DNA of 64,000 nucleotides from Bryobacterales bacterium (GCA_016721425.1 JADKID010000023.1:1-64000), one strand, 5' to 3'. Shown: positions 1 through 11,336, counted from the first letter of the stretch. Numbers and translations: made by a program. Notes: generated by a model not told the origin, from the sequence alone.

Positions 1-24
1 GCCACCGGCCGGGAGACAGGCAGC

Positions 25-775
25 GTGAAGAAGCGTCCCGATCGTGGGCAACTCCCGCTGAATGCAGCCGTGGAAACGGATGAGCTTCAAGGGGCTTTGG
101 CTATTCGAATGGAAGCTGACGCGATTCCAGGTGGAAGATTTCACCATCCTGGACTGGCACTACGGCCTGCGCCGCTTGCTTGCCGAGGCGCCCGTCCGAA
201 AGTGGTGCTTCGTGATGCTGAGCGCACCGCGGGCCGCGGCCAACAACATCCGGGGTGAGTATTTTGCGTACCACCTGATGCAGGCCAGCGATGTGGTCTG
301 GGTATCCCAGAGCTGAAGCCGCATCCCACCAACGCGTGCAGTATGTTATTCGGCCACTTGTGCATGTTCTACGGAGTACGGGCGGAGATCCGCAAGTGGT
401 TGCTGACGGGCCGCGATGCCCGGCTTCCAGGACGTGGGGTTCCATGGGGACACGCCGCGCGAAGAAGTCCGGATATCGACAGCGACGCAATCCACCGGAT
501 CGCCCGGGATCGGATACAGAGCCATGCACGATCTCGCTCAGCATCAGGCGAAGCTCATCTGGATTCTGCCACCTCTTCAGCCCGGAAGATGGCGGGAAGG
601 GGCCTGGTGGCCGCTGTGGCGAAGCCGGCGTGGAAGTGCTGGTCCTGAGGTCCGGGGCGCTGCCAGCGTCCGACTACAGCGACGGATTCCACCTGAATGG
701 GTCCGGCAAGGCGCGGTTCACGGCCGACATCATTCCCGTACTGCGGCAACATCTGGATGCCCAACTGACTAGGGT
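25..775 (+). pseudogene. SGNH/GDSL-hydrolase-like protein, frameshifted remnant
   Basis: No single frame is open across this stretch, but pieces in all three frames join into one SGNH-like protein. Frame 2 covers about 62-315 (a WYGLRRLLAEAP-type segment and CFVMLSAPRAAANN). Later pieces give a segment around LAQHQAKLIWILPPLQPG (about 535-600). The clearest signature is SDGFHLNGSGKARFT near 678-722, which matches the C-terminal Asp-x-x-His catalytic block of SGNH hydrolases. In the family this fold hydrolyses or transfers ester groups, often on polysaccharides; the role here is inferred from the exopolysaccharide context. The left end may lie outside the window. The breaks could be decay or sequencing error, since the next three genes show the same damage. 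Confidence 0.5.
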
Positions 776-796
776 CTTCGCACTCAAACCAGGAGA

Positions 797-1983
797 ATTG
801 GATCATCTACCATGGCGCCGAGTTCTCCCTCCGAGCGCATTGAGAAGACGGCGAAATCCCTCACCGCGGCCGGCCACCAAGTCTATCTGGTTGTGCAACA
901 ACGACGGGCGATTTCACGCGAACGAGCAGGTGGGCGATGTCCACGTGCTGCGGTGAGCCGACATTCGGCAGCGTAGCGCTCAACAAGATAGTGAAGTTCC
1001 TGCCCGTTCAACCCGCTTGGCTGGCCCAAATTGGGCGAGCGCCATTCGCCGGTTCCGCATTGAGGCGCTGCAGGTGGTGGATATCCCCTGGCCGGCGCGG
1101 CTCTGTATCTGGGCCGGATGTTCAGACTGCCGTGGTGCTGGACGCGGGAGAACGATCCGGAGGCGCTGCGAGGCTGGGCATGGCATGATTGAAAACCCGC
1201 GTCTTCAAGATCCGACGCCGCCCGGGCCGTGGAACTCCACGTGGTCCGGCGGGTCGATCCATATTCCACCGTGGTGGAGGAGCAGAAGGTCCGGTTGATC
1301 GACGACGGCGTGCCGGCTGAGCGCATTCGAGGGTCTTCAACGGCGTGGATCTGGGCGATGTTCCGGCACCAGGCATAGCCGGTGCGCCACGATACGCCGA
1401 TGGATGCGGAGCCGGATTGCTACAAGCTGCTCCATGTGGGGGTTGACCATGGAGGCGCGGGCTGGCCTGACATTATCCGGGCCGCCCAGGACGGTCGCCG
1501 GGAGGTGCCCCGCGTGCGGTTCATCGACGGCACCGGCAGCTACGAGGCCGAAACCGCGGCGCTGGTCGATGACGAAGGAGCGGGGTGATATGTCCGGTTC
1601 CTGGATTGGATACCGTTCCACGAGATCCATTCCTACATCGTGAAGAACGATCTCTGCACGGTGCCGCACGTCTATAACGATTTCATCAACACCACCATCC
1701 CCAATAAGCTGTGCCTATCACATGGCGATACAAGCCCGTGCTGGTCTCTCACGCCAAGCCGGCGCGCATCGTCAGGAGTGCAACTGCGGGTTTGTGTTCG
1801 AATCACAATCCGGCCGATGCCGCAGCGCGGATACTGGATGCCACGGGCACGGGCCGATCGCGGGTGCGGGGTGAGCGCCGTCTGCGCTGAGCAGAAACTA
1901 GCATGGGATCGTCCGCGGTTGGCTTGGCGGAATGCTATGAGCGGTTATCCCGGGGATCAGCGGCTAACCGGCAACTGGTGTAG
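797..1983 (+). pseudogene. Glycosyltransferase family 4 (GT-B), frameshifted
   Basis: Successive frame pieces reconstruct a GT4 glycosyltransferase. The N-terminal part near 812-955 reads SERIEKTAKSLTAAGHQVYLV then CNNDGRFHANEQVGDVHVLR. A middle acceptor-domain part follows (VVEEQKVRLIDDGVP, then FNGVDLGDVP, about 1270-1360). The C-terminal donor-binding part is near 1590-1980 and includes a VPHVYNDFINTTIPNKL segment typical of GT4 enzymes. The frame closing the protein ends ERLSRGSAANRQLV at the TAG of 1981-1983. At least six frame changes are needed. If intact it would add a sugar to a lipid-linked exopolysaccharide intermediate at the cytoplasmic membrane. The start is uncertain (about 797-812). 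Confidence is high for the family, moderate for the exact ends. Confidence 0.65.
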
Positions 1984-2030
1984 CAGCCTCGCTCCCGAAT
2001 CACTGGACGCAATCGGAGGATGATGGAAGC

Positions 2031-4342
2031 ATGCAGCTCATCCTGGTTGCCGCGCTGGCGGTTCCTCTGTTGGGTCAGTTCAGCTCCTACCGGTACGGCC
2101 GGGAACAAATTCGCCAACTTCCCCCGACTTTGGCAGCACCCTCTCAACCGGAACCGGCGAAGAACGAATGCGTCCAGGATCAGTTCTGGTTTGGCAACAC
2201 TGTGTACAAGCTCACCGATGTCATGGCGCGTGGAACTCGGTCAATCCCAAGGTGTTCATGGAGAAGATACCGGTGTCGCGCTGGACGACTGAAAACGCAG
2301 ACCGCTCACTTACTACACGCAGATCTCGTCGGCATCCGGGCAAATCGGCATCTATCGAGTGGCCGACAACTCGCTTTACTCGGTTCCGCGCCTGATGGCC
2401 TATGAGGGCAGGAGTTCCGCTGGAGCGATACGGCCCCGAAGGTCATGTACTACATTCCTTTCGGGACGTGCCGGTTTGCGTCCTACGACGTGGATTCCCA
2501 GAAAACGACCATCCTCAAGGACTTCAAGAGCGAGTATCCGGAGTGTACGACGATCCGCAACGATACGGAGGGCACGTCGTCCGTAGGCTCGCGGTATTGG
2601 GCGTGGATGGTGCAGGGCGCTCCCGCTTTGGGAACACCCGCCTGCTGGCCATTGTTGTTTACGACATGGAGGCGAATGCGACAGTGGGGGTGCTGGATGA
2701 AGCTAAGTTCGTAGCGCAGGGCGGCTCCGCCCAGAAGTGGAAGACCTACGGCGTGGGCGGAAGGCCGAACATGGTGGATATCGCGCCATCCAATGACCGC
2801 GTACTGGTGCTTTTGGCCGCCCGTCCCGTATCCAGTGCCGGAAAACGCTCTGATCAATGCGGCGAAGTCCAAGGTTGCGGCAGGCAAGCTCACGATCTCC
2901 CCTGGTCCCGTTCCCGAATCTCTACGATATCGGGGACGTCATCCAATGCGCCATGCAAACAGCAGCGCCACGGGCGGGTTTGGCTGTTCCGGGGCGGCCG
3001 GTGAGGCGCTAACGGGAAGATACACCATCGAATCATTCCCGGAACCGTATGCGGCCGTGATTGATGTCTCCAGTTCCCGACTGAGCGACGGAACCTACAC
3101 TTGCCCTATCTGAATCCGGCGATCATTTCGGTGACCGTGTCGGGCGGGATAGCCACCATGACAACGGGCTCAAAGCACTCGATGGAAGTAGGCCGGAACT
3201 TCATTCTCTTCAACACGCCCGACCCCGCCTTGAACGGCAAGGCCGCGTCGTGAAGGAGATTCCGATGACAAGACGGTCAAATTCACGGTGCCGGCAACGG
3301 TCAAAGACGGCGCCTACACCGCTCCGATGATGTACTACCGGGACACAAAGAAGGGCTCCGGACTGCCGGACACCAAACGCGTCCTTCCCCGCCTATCGCC
3401 GCCGGGCGCCGGCAATGACGGCGCGCATGTTTATAACCTCGATTTCTCTAATCCGGTGCGGGTCTCCAACGGCCAGCCACATACGGGTTGGGCCTGGGAT
3501 CTGAACGGCGATCCGGTGCTGCTCCAACAGGTCTCGCAATCCAATTGGTCAGGCGCGCCGGTGGACACCTTTGGGTTTACCAACATCTATACGGGGGCTA
3601 CACGCCGCTCTTCCTGCACTCCGATTTCAACTTTGAAGCCACGGCGATGCACCAATCGCGGTTCTACGACCGCAGTATCCGGGGCTGGGGCCTGTTCAGC
3701 TGGCAAACCGCGCCAACGCCAAGAGCCCGATTCGAATCCAGATCTTGCTGGTGGAACTGAAGCACTACCAGCAGCACCTGAGATCTGGCGCGTCGGCTAT
3801 CTTCACAACGACTATGGCTGCACCACCACTCCGGCCAGCGAACTGTTTAAGATCACCGGTTTGCGGCCCCTCGAAGCCCTACGACACGGAAGCGCAACTT
3901 GTGCCTATCCAGAGATGGCCTTTCCTATTTATTGGGCGGGCCTGTGGCCCAATGGGACCGTTGCCATCAACGTGTACCGGGGCACCATTCCACTCAGAGT
4001 CAAAACGAAGGGCTCTTTCGCGCCGGCGGGCATCTCGGGCACCAGCGCCATCGTTCCTACATCGCGCCCACGGCAGACTCAAGTGCACCGTCACCACCAG
4101 CACCAAGGCCAACTACTCGGCTCCGATCGAGGCGAATGTGCAGGCCGGCGGGGACACTCAATTGAGAACGGTCACGATTGGCGCTGCCACGGCATTGACC
4201 CTGAACACGCGGTACTTCCCAGCCGGATCAGTTGCACCTGGAAGCCCACCGACCCGGCTGCCGTTTCGCAGAGGAGATTGCCGGTTCGTTCACAACCTCC
4301 AGCGGCGCTAAAGCGGGCGAGCAAGGACCCCCGAAACAGTAG
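2031..4342 (+). pseudogene. Secreted beta-propeller-like protein, copy A (frameshifted)
   Basis: An ATG at 2031 follows GGAGG and opens a signal peptide (MQLILVAALAVPLLGQF). The reading frame then breaks repeatedly, but the pieces align throughout with the next gene (4675-7013). Shared blocks include KNECVQDQFWFGNTV, EGTSSVGSRYW, ALTGRYTIESFPEPY, DGAHVYNLDFSNPVRVSNG, GWAWDLNGDPVLLQQVSQ and FNFEATAMHQSRFYDR. In the terminal frame the protein ends at TAG 4340-4342. Compared with copy B, the breaks I could align are mostly single-base changes in runs, for example TTT to TT near 2310 and 2415 and CCCC to CCC near 2625. The fold is inferred as a WD40-like propeller from repeated short strand motifs; function is unknown. 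It forms a tandem paralogous pair with copy B. Confidence 0.6.
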
Positions 4343-4674
4343 CTATCCGGTGCGCCCCGCCTGGCGGAGGAAGGGCGAGCCTGCGACGGAGCGGAGGCGG
4401 ACGCGGGCTGCGATCATTGACGCCCATAACCCTGTGGTACAGTGAAGGCGTCAAAAGGGGATGGGCGGTGAGCCTGAAGTCCAAGAGTGCGCGGCATCCC
4501 AAACGCAGGTAGTGTCCTGGCAAAGTGAGGGACGATCCTCCCAACGGCGGCAGACGTGTGATCCCCACTGGAAGCACTGGAAACTGAATCAAGTTGACAT
4601 CTGACCTAAAGACGGTCTGTACATGGTTCTGGCGCAACTAGGACTGCTCGGCGTAATCGGAGGTCGATAGAAGC
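4343..4674. other. Intergenic spacer between the two tandem paralogues
   Basis: I see no convincing gene in these 332 bases. The left part is GC-rich. The right part has a consensus-like -35 element and ends with AATCGGAGG about 11 bases before the ATG of copy B. A closely similar leader (AATCGGAGGATGATGGAAGC) precedes copy A, so the 5' leader appears to have been duplicated with the gene. Confidence 0.5.
4594..4623 (+). promoter_or_regulatory. Candidate sigma-70 promoter for copy B
   Basis: A perfect TTGACA lies at 4594-4599, followed after 18 bases by TGTACA at 4618-4623, a weak -10 match. It is about 50 bases upstream of the start codon at 4675. The -35 is good and the -10 poor, so this is tentative. 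Confidence 0.35.
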
Positions 4675-7013
4675 ATGCGAAGACTCATCCTACTTGGCGC
4701 GTTGGCTGTTCCGCTATTTGGCCAGTTCAATTCCTATCGATACTCAGCCGGGAATAAGTTCGCCAACTTCCCCAACTTCGAGGCGCCCACTCAACCGGAA
4801 CCGGCAAAGAACGAGTGCGTTCAGGACGATTTCTGGTTCGGCAACACCGTGTGCAAGCTCACCGATGTGATGACCCAGTGGAATCCCATCAATCCGGCCG
4901 TGTTCATGGAAAGATCCCGGTATCGCGATGGACGACCGAGAATGCGGACGCTTCGCTGTACTACACCCAGATCTCCGGGGACGTGCCGCCCAAGCAGGGC
5001 AAGGGCATATCGCGATCTACCGGACCTCCGACAACTCGCTGTATGCCCACCCCAACCTAACTGCGTATGAGGGCAGGAGTTTCGATGGAGTGACACAGAT
5101 CCCAAGATCATGTACTACATTCCCATCGGAACGTGCCGGTTTGCGTCCTACGACATCGATTCACAACAGACCACGATCATCAGGGACTTCAAGAACGACT
5201 ACCCGGAGTGCACAACCATCGGAACGACACCGAGGGCACATCGTCGGTGGGCTCCAAGTATTGGACGTGGATGGTGCAGGGCGCGCCGCGCTTTGGGAAC
5301 ACTCGCCTGCTGGCGATTATCGTCTATGACATGGAGACAGATACGACCGTCGGTGTACTGGACGAAGCCAAGTTTGTAGAGCAGGGCGGAACGTCCCACG
5401 CATGGAACAGCTATGGCGCCATTGGCAGGCCGAACATGATCGACATCGCTCCCTCCAATGACCGGGTGCTTGTGCTGTGGCCGACCGTGCCGTATCCGGT
5501 GCCCGAAAACACCTTGATTAATGCAGCGGCGTCCAAGGTCGTGGCAGGCAAGCTCATGATCTACTCCCTCGTCCCATTCCAGAAGCTTTTTGACATCGGG
5601 GACGTCGTCCAACTGCGCTACGCCAACAGCAGCGCCACGGGCGCGCCGGGCTGTTCCGGCACGGCCGGCGAGGCGTTGACGGGAAGATACACCATCGAAT
5701 CATTCCCGGATCCGTATACGGCCGTGCTGGACGTCTCCAGTTCCGGACTGAGCGACGGGACCTATACCTGCTCCTATTTGAATCCGGCGATCACTACGCT
5801 GTCCGTATCCAGCGGGATAGCTACCATGACGACCGGCTCCAAGCACTTTATGGAAGTGGGCCGGGTCTTCATTCTCTTCAACACGCCGAATCCAGCCATG
5901 AACGGCAAGACCTGCGTCGTGAAGGAAGTCGTGGACGACAAGACCGTGACATTCACCACGGCCGCGGAGGATGGCACACATACCGCGCCGATGATGTACT
6001 ACCGGGACACGAAGAAGGGTGCCGGGTTGCCGGACGTGAACACCTCCTTTCCAACCATCCGCCCGCCCAACGCTGCCAACGACGGCGCCCATGTCTACGA
6101 TCTGGATTTCTCGAATCCAATCCGGGTATCCAACGGGCAGCCGCACACTGGGTGGGCGTGGGATCTGAACGGCGATCCGGTACTGCTCCAGCAGGTCTCG
6201 CAGACCAACTGGTCCGGCGCGCAGGTTGATACCTTCGGGTTCACCAATATCTACACGGGCGTCTACACGCCGCTCTTCTTCCACGCTGATTTCAACTATG
6301 AAGCCACGGCGATGCACCAATCGCGCTTCTACGATCGCAACATCAGAGGGTGGGGGATGTTCAAGCTGGCAAACCGCGCCACGGCCACGAGTCCGATTCG
6401 CAATCAGGTGCTGTTGATCGAGCTCAAGCACTACGACCAGAACCCCGAGATCTGGCGCGTCGGCAACATCCACAACGATTATGGATGCACCACGTACCCA
6501 GCCTCCGAGCTTTACAAGATCAATGGGTGCAGCCCCTCGAAGCCCTATGACACAGAGGCACAACTCACCCTGTCCCGGGATGGGCTTTCCTACTATTGGG
6601 CCGGGTTGTGGCCGAACGGGAACACCGCCATCAACGTGTATAAAGGCAACATTCCCCTCAGGGTCAAAACGAAGGGCTCATTTGCGCCCACGGAAGTAAC
6701 GAGTACTGGCGCCGTCGTATCGTACATCGCGCCCACCGCGGACTCGACTTGCACTGTCACCACCAGCGCGTACGAAGACTACTCCGAGCCCATTGAAACC
6801 GATGTACCTGCCGAAGGAGACACGCAACTGAGAACAATCATCATTGGCGCGTCCGCGGCGCTGGCTCCCAACACGAAGTACTTCAGCAAGATTAGTTGCT
6901 CGTGGAATCCCGCGGACCCCAACGCCGTCTCACAAGAGGAGATCGCCGGCTCGTTCACGACAGCAGGCGAGCCTGAAATGCAGGCCTGGCGCCCCAAGCC
7001 CGTACGCCGCTAA
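4675..7013 (+). pseudogene. Secreted beta-propeller-like protein, copy B (frameshifted near the N-terminus)
   Basis: The ATG at 4675 opens a signal peptide (MRRLILLGALAVPLFGQF). Four frame breaks occur within the first 550 bases, near 4907, 5003, 5090 and 5222. After about 5222 one frame is open to the TAA at 7011-7013, about 595 residues. Each break is repaired by restoring one base to a run: GAAAG to GAAAAG, GGG to GGGG, TTTCG to TTTCCG, ATCGG to ATCCGG. This looks more like homopolymer error than random decay. The repaired protein would be about 780 residues and exported, with WD40-like strand repeats (IAPSNDRVLVLWP, LTLSRDGLSYYWAGLW) and an inserted strand-rich region at 5640-6000. It ends directly against the convergent methyltransferase with no spacer. 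Function is unknown. It may be intact in the organism. Confidence 0.7.
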
Positions 7014-7763
7014 TTAGCGCCGTTGGCCCAACGTCATCTCGAGCCGGAACAGACTGTCGCTGCAGTAGGAGAGGCTTCGCGGGATGTAGGGGATGCCGGC
7101 GTAGCGGAAAAACCGGTTCCCGAGATAACTGATCCGCGGCGACGTGAAACCAACCGCGCCGAGTACGTCGGCCCAGAGCTCGGGCTGCTGGTGCTTGAAC
7201 CACTCGACATCGGGGTTGAAGGGACTGCGCATCCCAAGGTCTCCAAATAGGTTGCGCCGCATCGCGTCGATGATCACCACCTTACCGCCCGGCGCCATAA
7301 TGCGCGCCAGATCCGTGAAGATCCGGATGAAGGTGGCTCGGGCTTCCGCATCGTCATGCAGGCGAATGCACGCCGGTTCATCGACGTGGTTGATGGAGGC
7401 TACGGACAACACGAGATCATAGCTGCCGTTCTGAGCTTCATGGTCCTGGAGACTCTTCTGCTCCATGTCCACAGCACTAAGATCGAGATTCGCCACCAGC
7501 TTTCGAAACTGCTCCAGATAGTTGGCGGCATCATAGAACCCGTCCGACATCGGCTCCAGCCCGACGACCCGCCTGGCCCCGTGAACCCCCGCCCACAGAC
7601 AGAACTCGCCTCGCCCGCAACCGACTTCCAACACTCGCTTGTCGCGTAGATCAACGTCACCGTAGAGCTGGCGGGCGCGCACCGGGAAGTCCAGCCCCCG
7701 GCTCCAAAGCCCGCCTTCTTTGCCGACCTGGAGCAGGCGATTAACGCTCTCATTTTCAGCCAT
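7014..7763 (-). CDS. SAM-dependent class I methyltransferase
   Basis: This 249-residue protein has a Rossmann-type SAM-binding start, RVLEVGCGRGEFCLWAG (about residues 43-59), then an acidic loop VVGLEP (about 66-71). Motif II-like SYDLVLSVASINHVDEP and a post-motif GGKVVIIDAMRRN follow. These fit Methyltransf_11/25-type enzymes. The C-terminal part, with VEWFKHQQPELWADVLGAVGF, probably shapes the acceptor site. The substrate cannot be read from sequence; a sugar or lipid intermediate of the neighbouring exopolysaccharide pathway is plausible. Its stop codon abuts that of the convergent copy B gene. The start ATG at 7763 is in a good position relative to the conserved fold. Confidence 0.8.
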   Translation of the reverse strand: MAENESVNRLLQVGKEGGLWSRGLDFPVRARQLYGDVDLRDKRVLEVGCGRGEFCLWAGVHGARRVVGLEPMSDGFYDAANYLEQFRKLVANLDLSAVDMEQKSLQDHEAQNGSYDLVLSVASINHVDEPACIRLHDDAEARATFIRIFTDLARIMAPGGKVVIIDAMRRNLFGDLGMRSPFNPDVEWFKHQQPELWADVLGAVGFTSPRISYLGNRFFRYAGIPYIPRSLSYCSDSLFRLEMTLGQRR

Positions 7764-7934
7764 TTAGAATCCTCCGAAACAGTTACAGCCCACACCCCGG
7801 CCTTTGGCTCGTACCCTCAAGTGGGAATGCACCATGCTAACGCAGTCACCAACAAGCCTTCAATCCGCAGGCCGCCGCGGCAATGCGCCTTAGCTGCGCA
7901 ACTGCAACAAGTTGGCGCTGCGGAGCTCGGCCGA

Positions 7935-7963
7935 GTTTCCCCTCATACGGCCACTGGTATAAT
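7935..7963 (+). promoter_or_regulatory. Extended -10 promoter upstream of the first secreted cassette
   Basis: TGGTATAAT at 7955-7963 is a perfect extended -10 element. The -35 position (GTTTCC, 7935-7940) is poor, as is common for extended -10 promoters. The predicted start is about 30 bases before the ATG at 8001. The rest of the 7764-8000 spacer shows nothing else I can name. Confidence 0.5.
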
Positions 7964-8000
7964 GACGGTACGCCTCTCGGGGCCAAGGTTGGGCTAGACC

Positions 8001-8720
8001 ATGGTCACCAAAATCCTCACTGTTTCCCTGATTTCCGCCTGGGCTTACCATGCTGGTTTGCTCCACGCCAACGCGATCCCACAACCTGTGCAAGCTCAGG
8101 GTGCCAGGCAAAGGACGGCCGGACGGTCTGAATCGGCAAAGCCCGCGCTGCTCGCAAAGAGCGCCCGCGCTTCCAGCCTGGAACCAACCGTCCGTCTGGC
8201 CGAGCCCTCCGCCCCTGAAGTGATGTCGAGGGAGTACCTGGCCGCAATCTGCCAGTCCTCTTCAGCCTCGCTGGGCTTCTCCGCCGCCAGTAACAGCACG
8301 CCTATCCCGGACTGCGTGGTGGGGGCAAATGAAGTGGTTTACGGCGTAGCGAAATTCTCGGCGGCGGCTACCAACGCCGTTCAGGGGCATTTCAAATTGC
8401 CCGCCGGTTTCAACACCCTCGCCGTGGATGTAGACACCCTGACGACGGAGGCTCCTGGCAACGTGGTTTGGCAGATTCAGAGCATCTGCGTCGGGCCGGA
8501 GGAATCCCCAAATCTCGATTGGAGCGCCCCGGATACCGTGACCATGACCTCTCCCGGCGTCTCGTCGCAGTTGGCCACGGGACGGATTGATCCAGTGAAC
8601 ACCCCTAACTGCGCGGCGGGAAAGAGATTCTTTTTTCGGTTCTTTCGCGATCCGGCGCACCCATCCGACGACTATGAATCGGCTGCAGAGCTAGTTTCAC
8701 TTCGTTTCGTCGTGCGGTAA
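8001..8720 (+). CDS. Secreted fibre-like protein (cassette 1, first gene)
   Basis: A 239-residue exported protein with an N-terminal hydrophobic signal (ILTVSLISAWAYHAGLL). After a low-complexity linker it has a domain at about 80-239 that starts LAAICQSSSASLGF. It contains PIPDCVVGANEVVYGVAKFS, NVVWQIQSICVG and a GKRFFFRFFRDPAHPSDDYE segment. The same domain forms the C-terminus of the protein at 57461-59044, with the same order of blocks, so the two genes are paralogues; this copy lacks the long N-terminal fibre part. It lies 7 bases before the beta-helix-like gene, as in the second cassette. Function is unknown; a structural or adhesin subunit is inferred. Confidence 0.75.
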   Translation: MVTKILTVSLISAWAYHAGLLHANAIPQPVQAQGARQRTAGRSESAKPALLAKSARASSLEPTVRLAEPSAPEVMSREYLAAICQSSSASLGFSAASNSTPIPDCVVGANEVVYGVAKFSAAATNAVQGHFKLPAGFNTLAVDVDTLTTEAPGNVVWQIQSICVGPEESPNLDWSAPDTVTMTSPGVSSQLATGRIDPVNTPNCAAGKRFFFRFFRDPAHPSDDYESAAELVSLRFVVR

Positions 8721-8727
8721 CCTCGCG

Positions 8728-10664
8728 ATGAGACATCTGTGGTTGGTTGGCATTTTGTTCACAGCCGTGACGGCGGGCGCCGTGGATTTCACCTCGGCGC
8801 GCTCTGGAAACTGGGATGACCCGGACACCTGGTCGCCCACCGGCACGCCCGGCGCCGGAGATCGCGTCAGCATAGAGAGCCGGCATATCGTTACCATCCC
8901 GGAATCCTACACGGCGACGATCGGGGACTTTCCCGCCGACGACACCGCTACGCCCGCCATTCAGTGCACTTCGACCGGCGGGAGCGGCGCTCTGGCCATC
9001 TCCGGCACCTTGATCTTTCGCGGCCCGGTGCGGCAATGCAACTCCGCCTGGACGGTGGGACCTGGCGCCATGGTCACGCACGATTCATCCGGAGCCGCCG
9101 CGCCGGCAGATACGCACTACACCTGGAAACTGGGCCTGGTGAACGGCCAATCGGCATCCCGGTTGGTCATCGAGGGCACTGCGGAACGCAGAGCGATCCT
9201 CAACATTGCCGCCGACAGCGGCAACGCAGGCGGATTCCAGGGTGGGACACTCACCACGCAAGACGCGGGTCAGGTCCAGGCCTCCTACGCTAACTTCAGT
9301 CATTGGGGCACGGCCAGTAGCTATTTTCTCCGCGCCTGGCCGCATACACAGGGCGCGGCGGCGTATTTCGACTCCTGCAACATCAACAACTCAGGACCGA
9401 TCTCGCTGTACGGAATCCGGCCCAACGTCACCTTCCGCCTCCTCAAGACCGTCATCACCACGCCGCTCATTCCACCCACAAACCGCTACATCGAACTCGG
9501 TTACGGTGCCTATCTGACGGCAACACCCTCCGGTGGCGACCTGCGGATCGAAGGTTCCTACATCGAAGGGACCGTCGCCCTGAATGTGAACAGCAACCAC
9601 ATCGGCAAGGACGCCGGCTTCACGTTCAGGAATACGATTCTCGCCGGGGGGACAAAGTCCGGCCAGGTGCCGTTCCTCCAGTCCAACAGCCCCGCATTCG
9701 CGCCTGGAAACTGGGACCTCGTTTTCCTGCAGAACAGGATTCAGTCCAGTTCGGACTCCGGTTCGCTACCGGCCGGCACTCTGCGGCGAACGATTCTCAC
9801 GCGGAACTACCGCATCAACCCGCATTGGGTTTACCTGAGCCCCAGTGACACCAACCTCGATGGCTGGATCGCCGAGGCTGAGATGGACAACGGCATCGCC
9901 GGAGATATCCTGATGCTGATTCCGGGTAGAAACCCGTACCGCGTAACGATTCGCAACGGCATCACTCCACCCACGCCCGGAGGACAGGCGCCAGGAGTCA
10001 CGATCAACTACAACACCAATATCAACTGCGACGGCAATCCCTGGCACTGCCCAGCCATCACGGCCGAGCAGAATACTTATCTGGGAGACGCCCAGGCGCT
10101 GACGGCAATCGGCGGAGAGAGCAACAATGGCGGCGCGGGCCTGTTCGCCTCCATTCAATTCAATATCGCCTGGAGGACCACTCCTGGTGTCGGTTTCATC
10201 ACCAAATGGCATGCTCTCAAGGTTCCCGTGGACGGCACCTTTGCCCTGGCTGACTCCAACAACTGGTGGAACTTCACGAATGAAATCCGCTACGACAGGA
10301 CAGATACGACTCCGGGCTCATATGTCACACCTCCTGGTCTGAAGGATACGAACGCGGACCCGCAGTTTTTGGAGTGGCGCAACATGCGGCAATGGGGCTC
10401 CGGCTGAAACCAGGGATCACCTCCTGGGACGAGATCATGGCCGAGTTCCAGCACTTGAATCAGCCCAACTACGACACCCGCTTCAATCTTCTGGACATGT
10501 ACAACTGGATTCGCGCCGGCTACCGGCCGCGAAATGCGGCGGCGGCCCTGATGCCGGATGGCAGTGACGGCACGATAGGCGCGCTTCATCCGCTCTATGC
10601 ATTCGAAACGCTGGATCGGGTCTACCGGGCCAGTCCGGGCTTCCTCGTCAACAACGGATTCTAA
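8728..10664 (+). CDS. Secreted G8-like/beta-helix protein (cassette 1, second gene), one frameshift
   Basis: The ATG at 8728 opens a signal peptide and then a G8-like start: SARSGNWDDPDTWSPTGTPG and GDRVSIESRHIVTIP. Repeated short strands and small-residue turns suggest a right-handed beta-helix over about 550 residues. The first frame stops at 10407 after RNMRQWGSG. The frame overlapping it continues RLKPGITSW and FNLLDMYNWIRAGYRPRNAA to a TAA at 10662-10664. The paralogue at 59041-60972 carries the equivalent tail (LADMYNWVRAGWRTRNPA) in one frame, so this is one gene of about 645 residues. Adding one C to CTCCGG near 10393 restores it. The role is unknown; such folds usually bind or cleave polysaccharide. 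Confidence 0.75.
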
Positions 10665-10688
10665 GCGGCGGCACGGACGGCGATGGCC

Positions 10689-11336
10689 TCACCCGCGCCG
10701 GCGCACAGAAATGGCTCCGGCTACCAGAGCAAAAGACACCAGCCCCACAGACCCGGGTTCGGGGATGGAACTCACCGGGTAGTCCTCACCGTAGTAGTAC
10801 TTGAGCTCATAGCCGAATCTGGCATAAACGTGCCTCGGAGTGACCGAGCACGAAACGTCCGGCACGCCGCTCACACAGCTTGCTTCGGCTCCGCCGGACG
10901 CATCGCCCGCGTAGATCGGGTAGGCGAACCACATAGGGTTGCGCGGGTCTCCCACCCATTTATCTGGTGAGGCCGCACCTCCTTCACAAGAGGCAATCCC
11001 CAGGGAGGTGGTCTCTGCAACCAGGAGTTCGCACACGATTTCCGGTGTGAAAAAGGCTGCTCCTCCTGGCAGGTTGAGAGAGCCGCCACCGAAACCGCGA
11101 GTGGTGATCCTTGCGGGCGGGTTCAACGGCACAAACTCCGGACCGGAGAACTCGTACCACACGTCCCACATCACGCTCGCTGTGAACGTAGCCTCAACAG
11201 CCCTGAGCCGATTCGGTTCGAAAGGGAAGGGCTCGATGACGCTGCTCCAATCCTCTCCAGCGCCACCAGTTTGTACGATGATTCCGGCGCTGCCCAGCAC
11301 CGGGAAGGCAAGCAGGCAAAGAAGACGTCCAAGCAC
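10689..11336 (-). CDS. PEP-CTERM sorting-domain protein
   Basis: A 215-residue exported protein starting at a GTG with AGGAGG 8 bases upstream. It has an N-terminal signal (LLCLLAFPVLGSAG). The C-terminus is a textbook PEP-CTERM tripartite signal: PEP in SSIPEPGSVG, a hydrophobic helix (LVSFALVAGAI), then RRRG. In this family the signal is recognised and cleaved by an exosortase at the inner membrane, and one is encoded at 15964-16881. The body has several Cys residues (about residues 105, 119, 156, 163) but no domain I recognise. It is the only clear PEP-CTERM substrate in this window. Confidence 0.85.
   Translation of the reverse strand: MLGRLLCLLAFPVLGSAGIIVQTGGAGEDWSSVIEPFPFEPNRLRAVEATFTASVMWDVWYEFSGPEFVPLNPPARITTRGFGGGSLNLPGGAAFFTPEIVCELLVAETTSLGIASCEGGAASPDKWVGDPRNPMWFAYPIYAGDASGGAEASCVSGVPDVSCSVTPRHVYARFGYELKYYYGEDYPVSSIPEPGSVGLVSFALVAGAISVRRRG

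Noticed and set aside
1796..1804. GTTCGAATC, which looks like a tRNA T-loop
   Set aside because: It lies within the glycosyltransferase remnant, where the sequence codes for a conserved FVFESQS segment, and no acceptor stem or anticodon arm can be folded around it.
5700..6563. A 287-codon open frame on the minus strand
   Set aside because: It is antisense to the conserved propeller-like copy B, whose plus-strand frame matches copy A.
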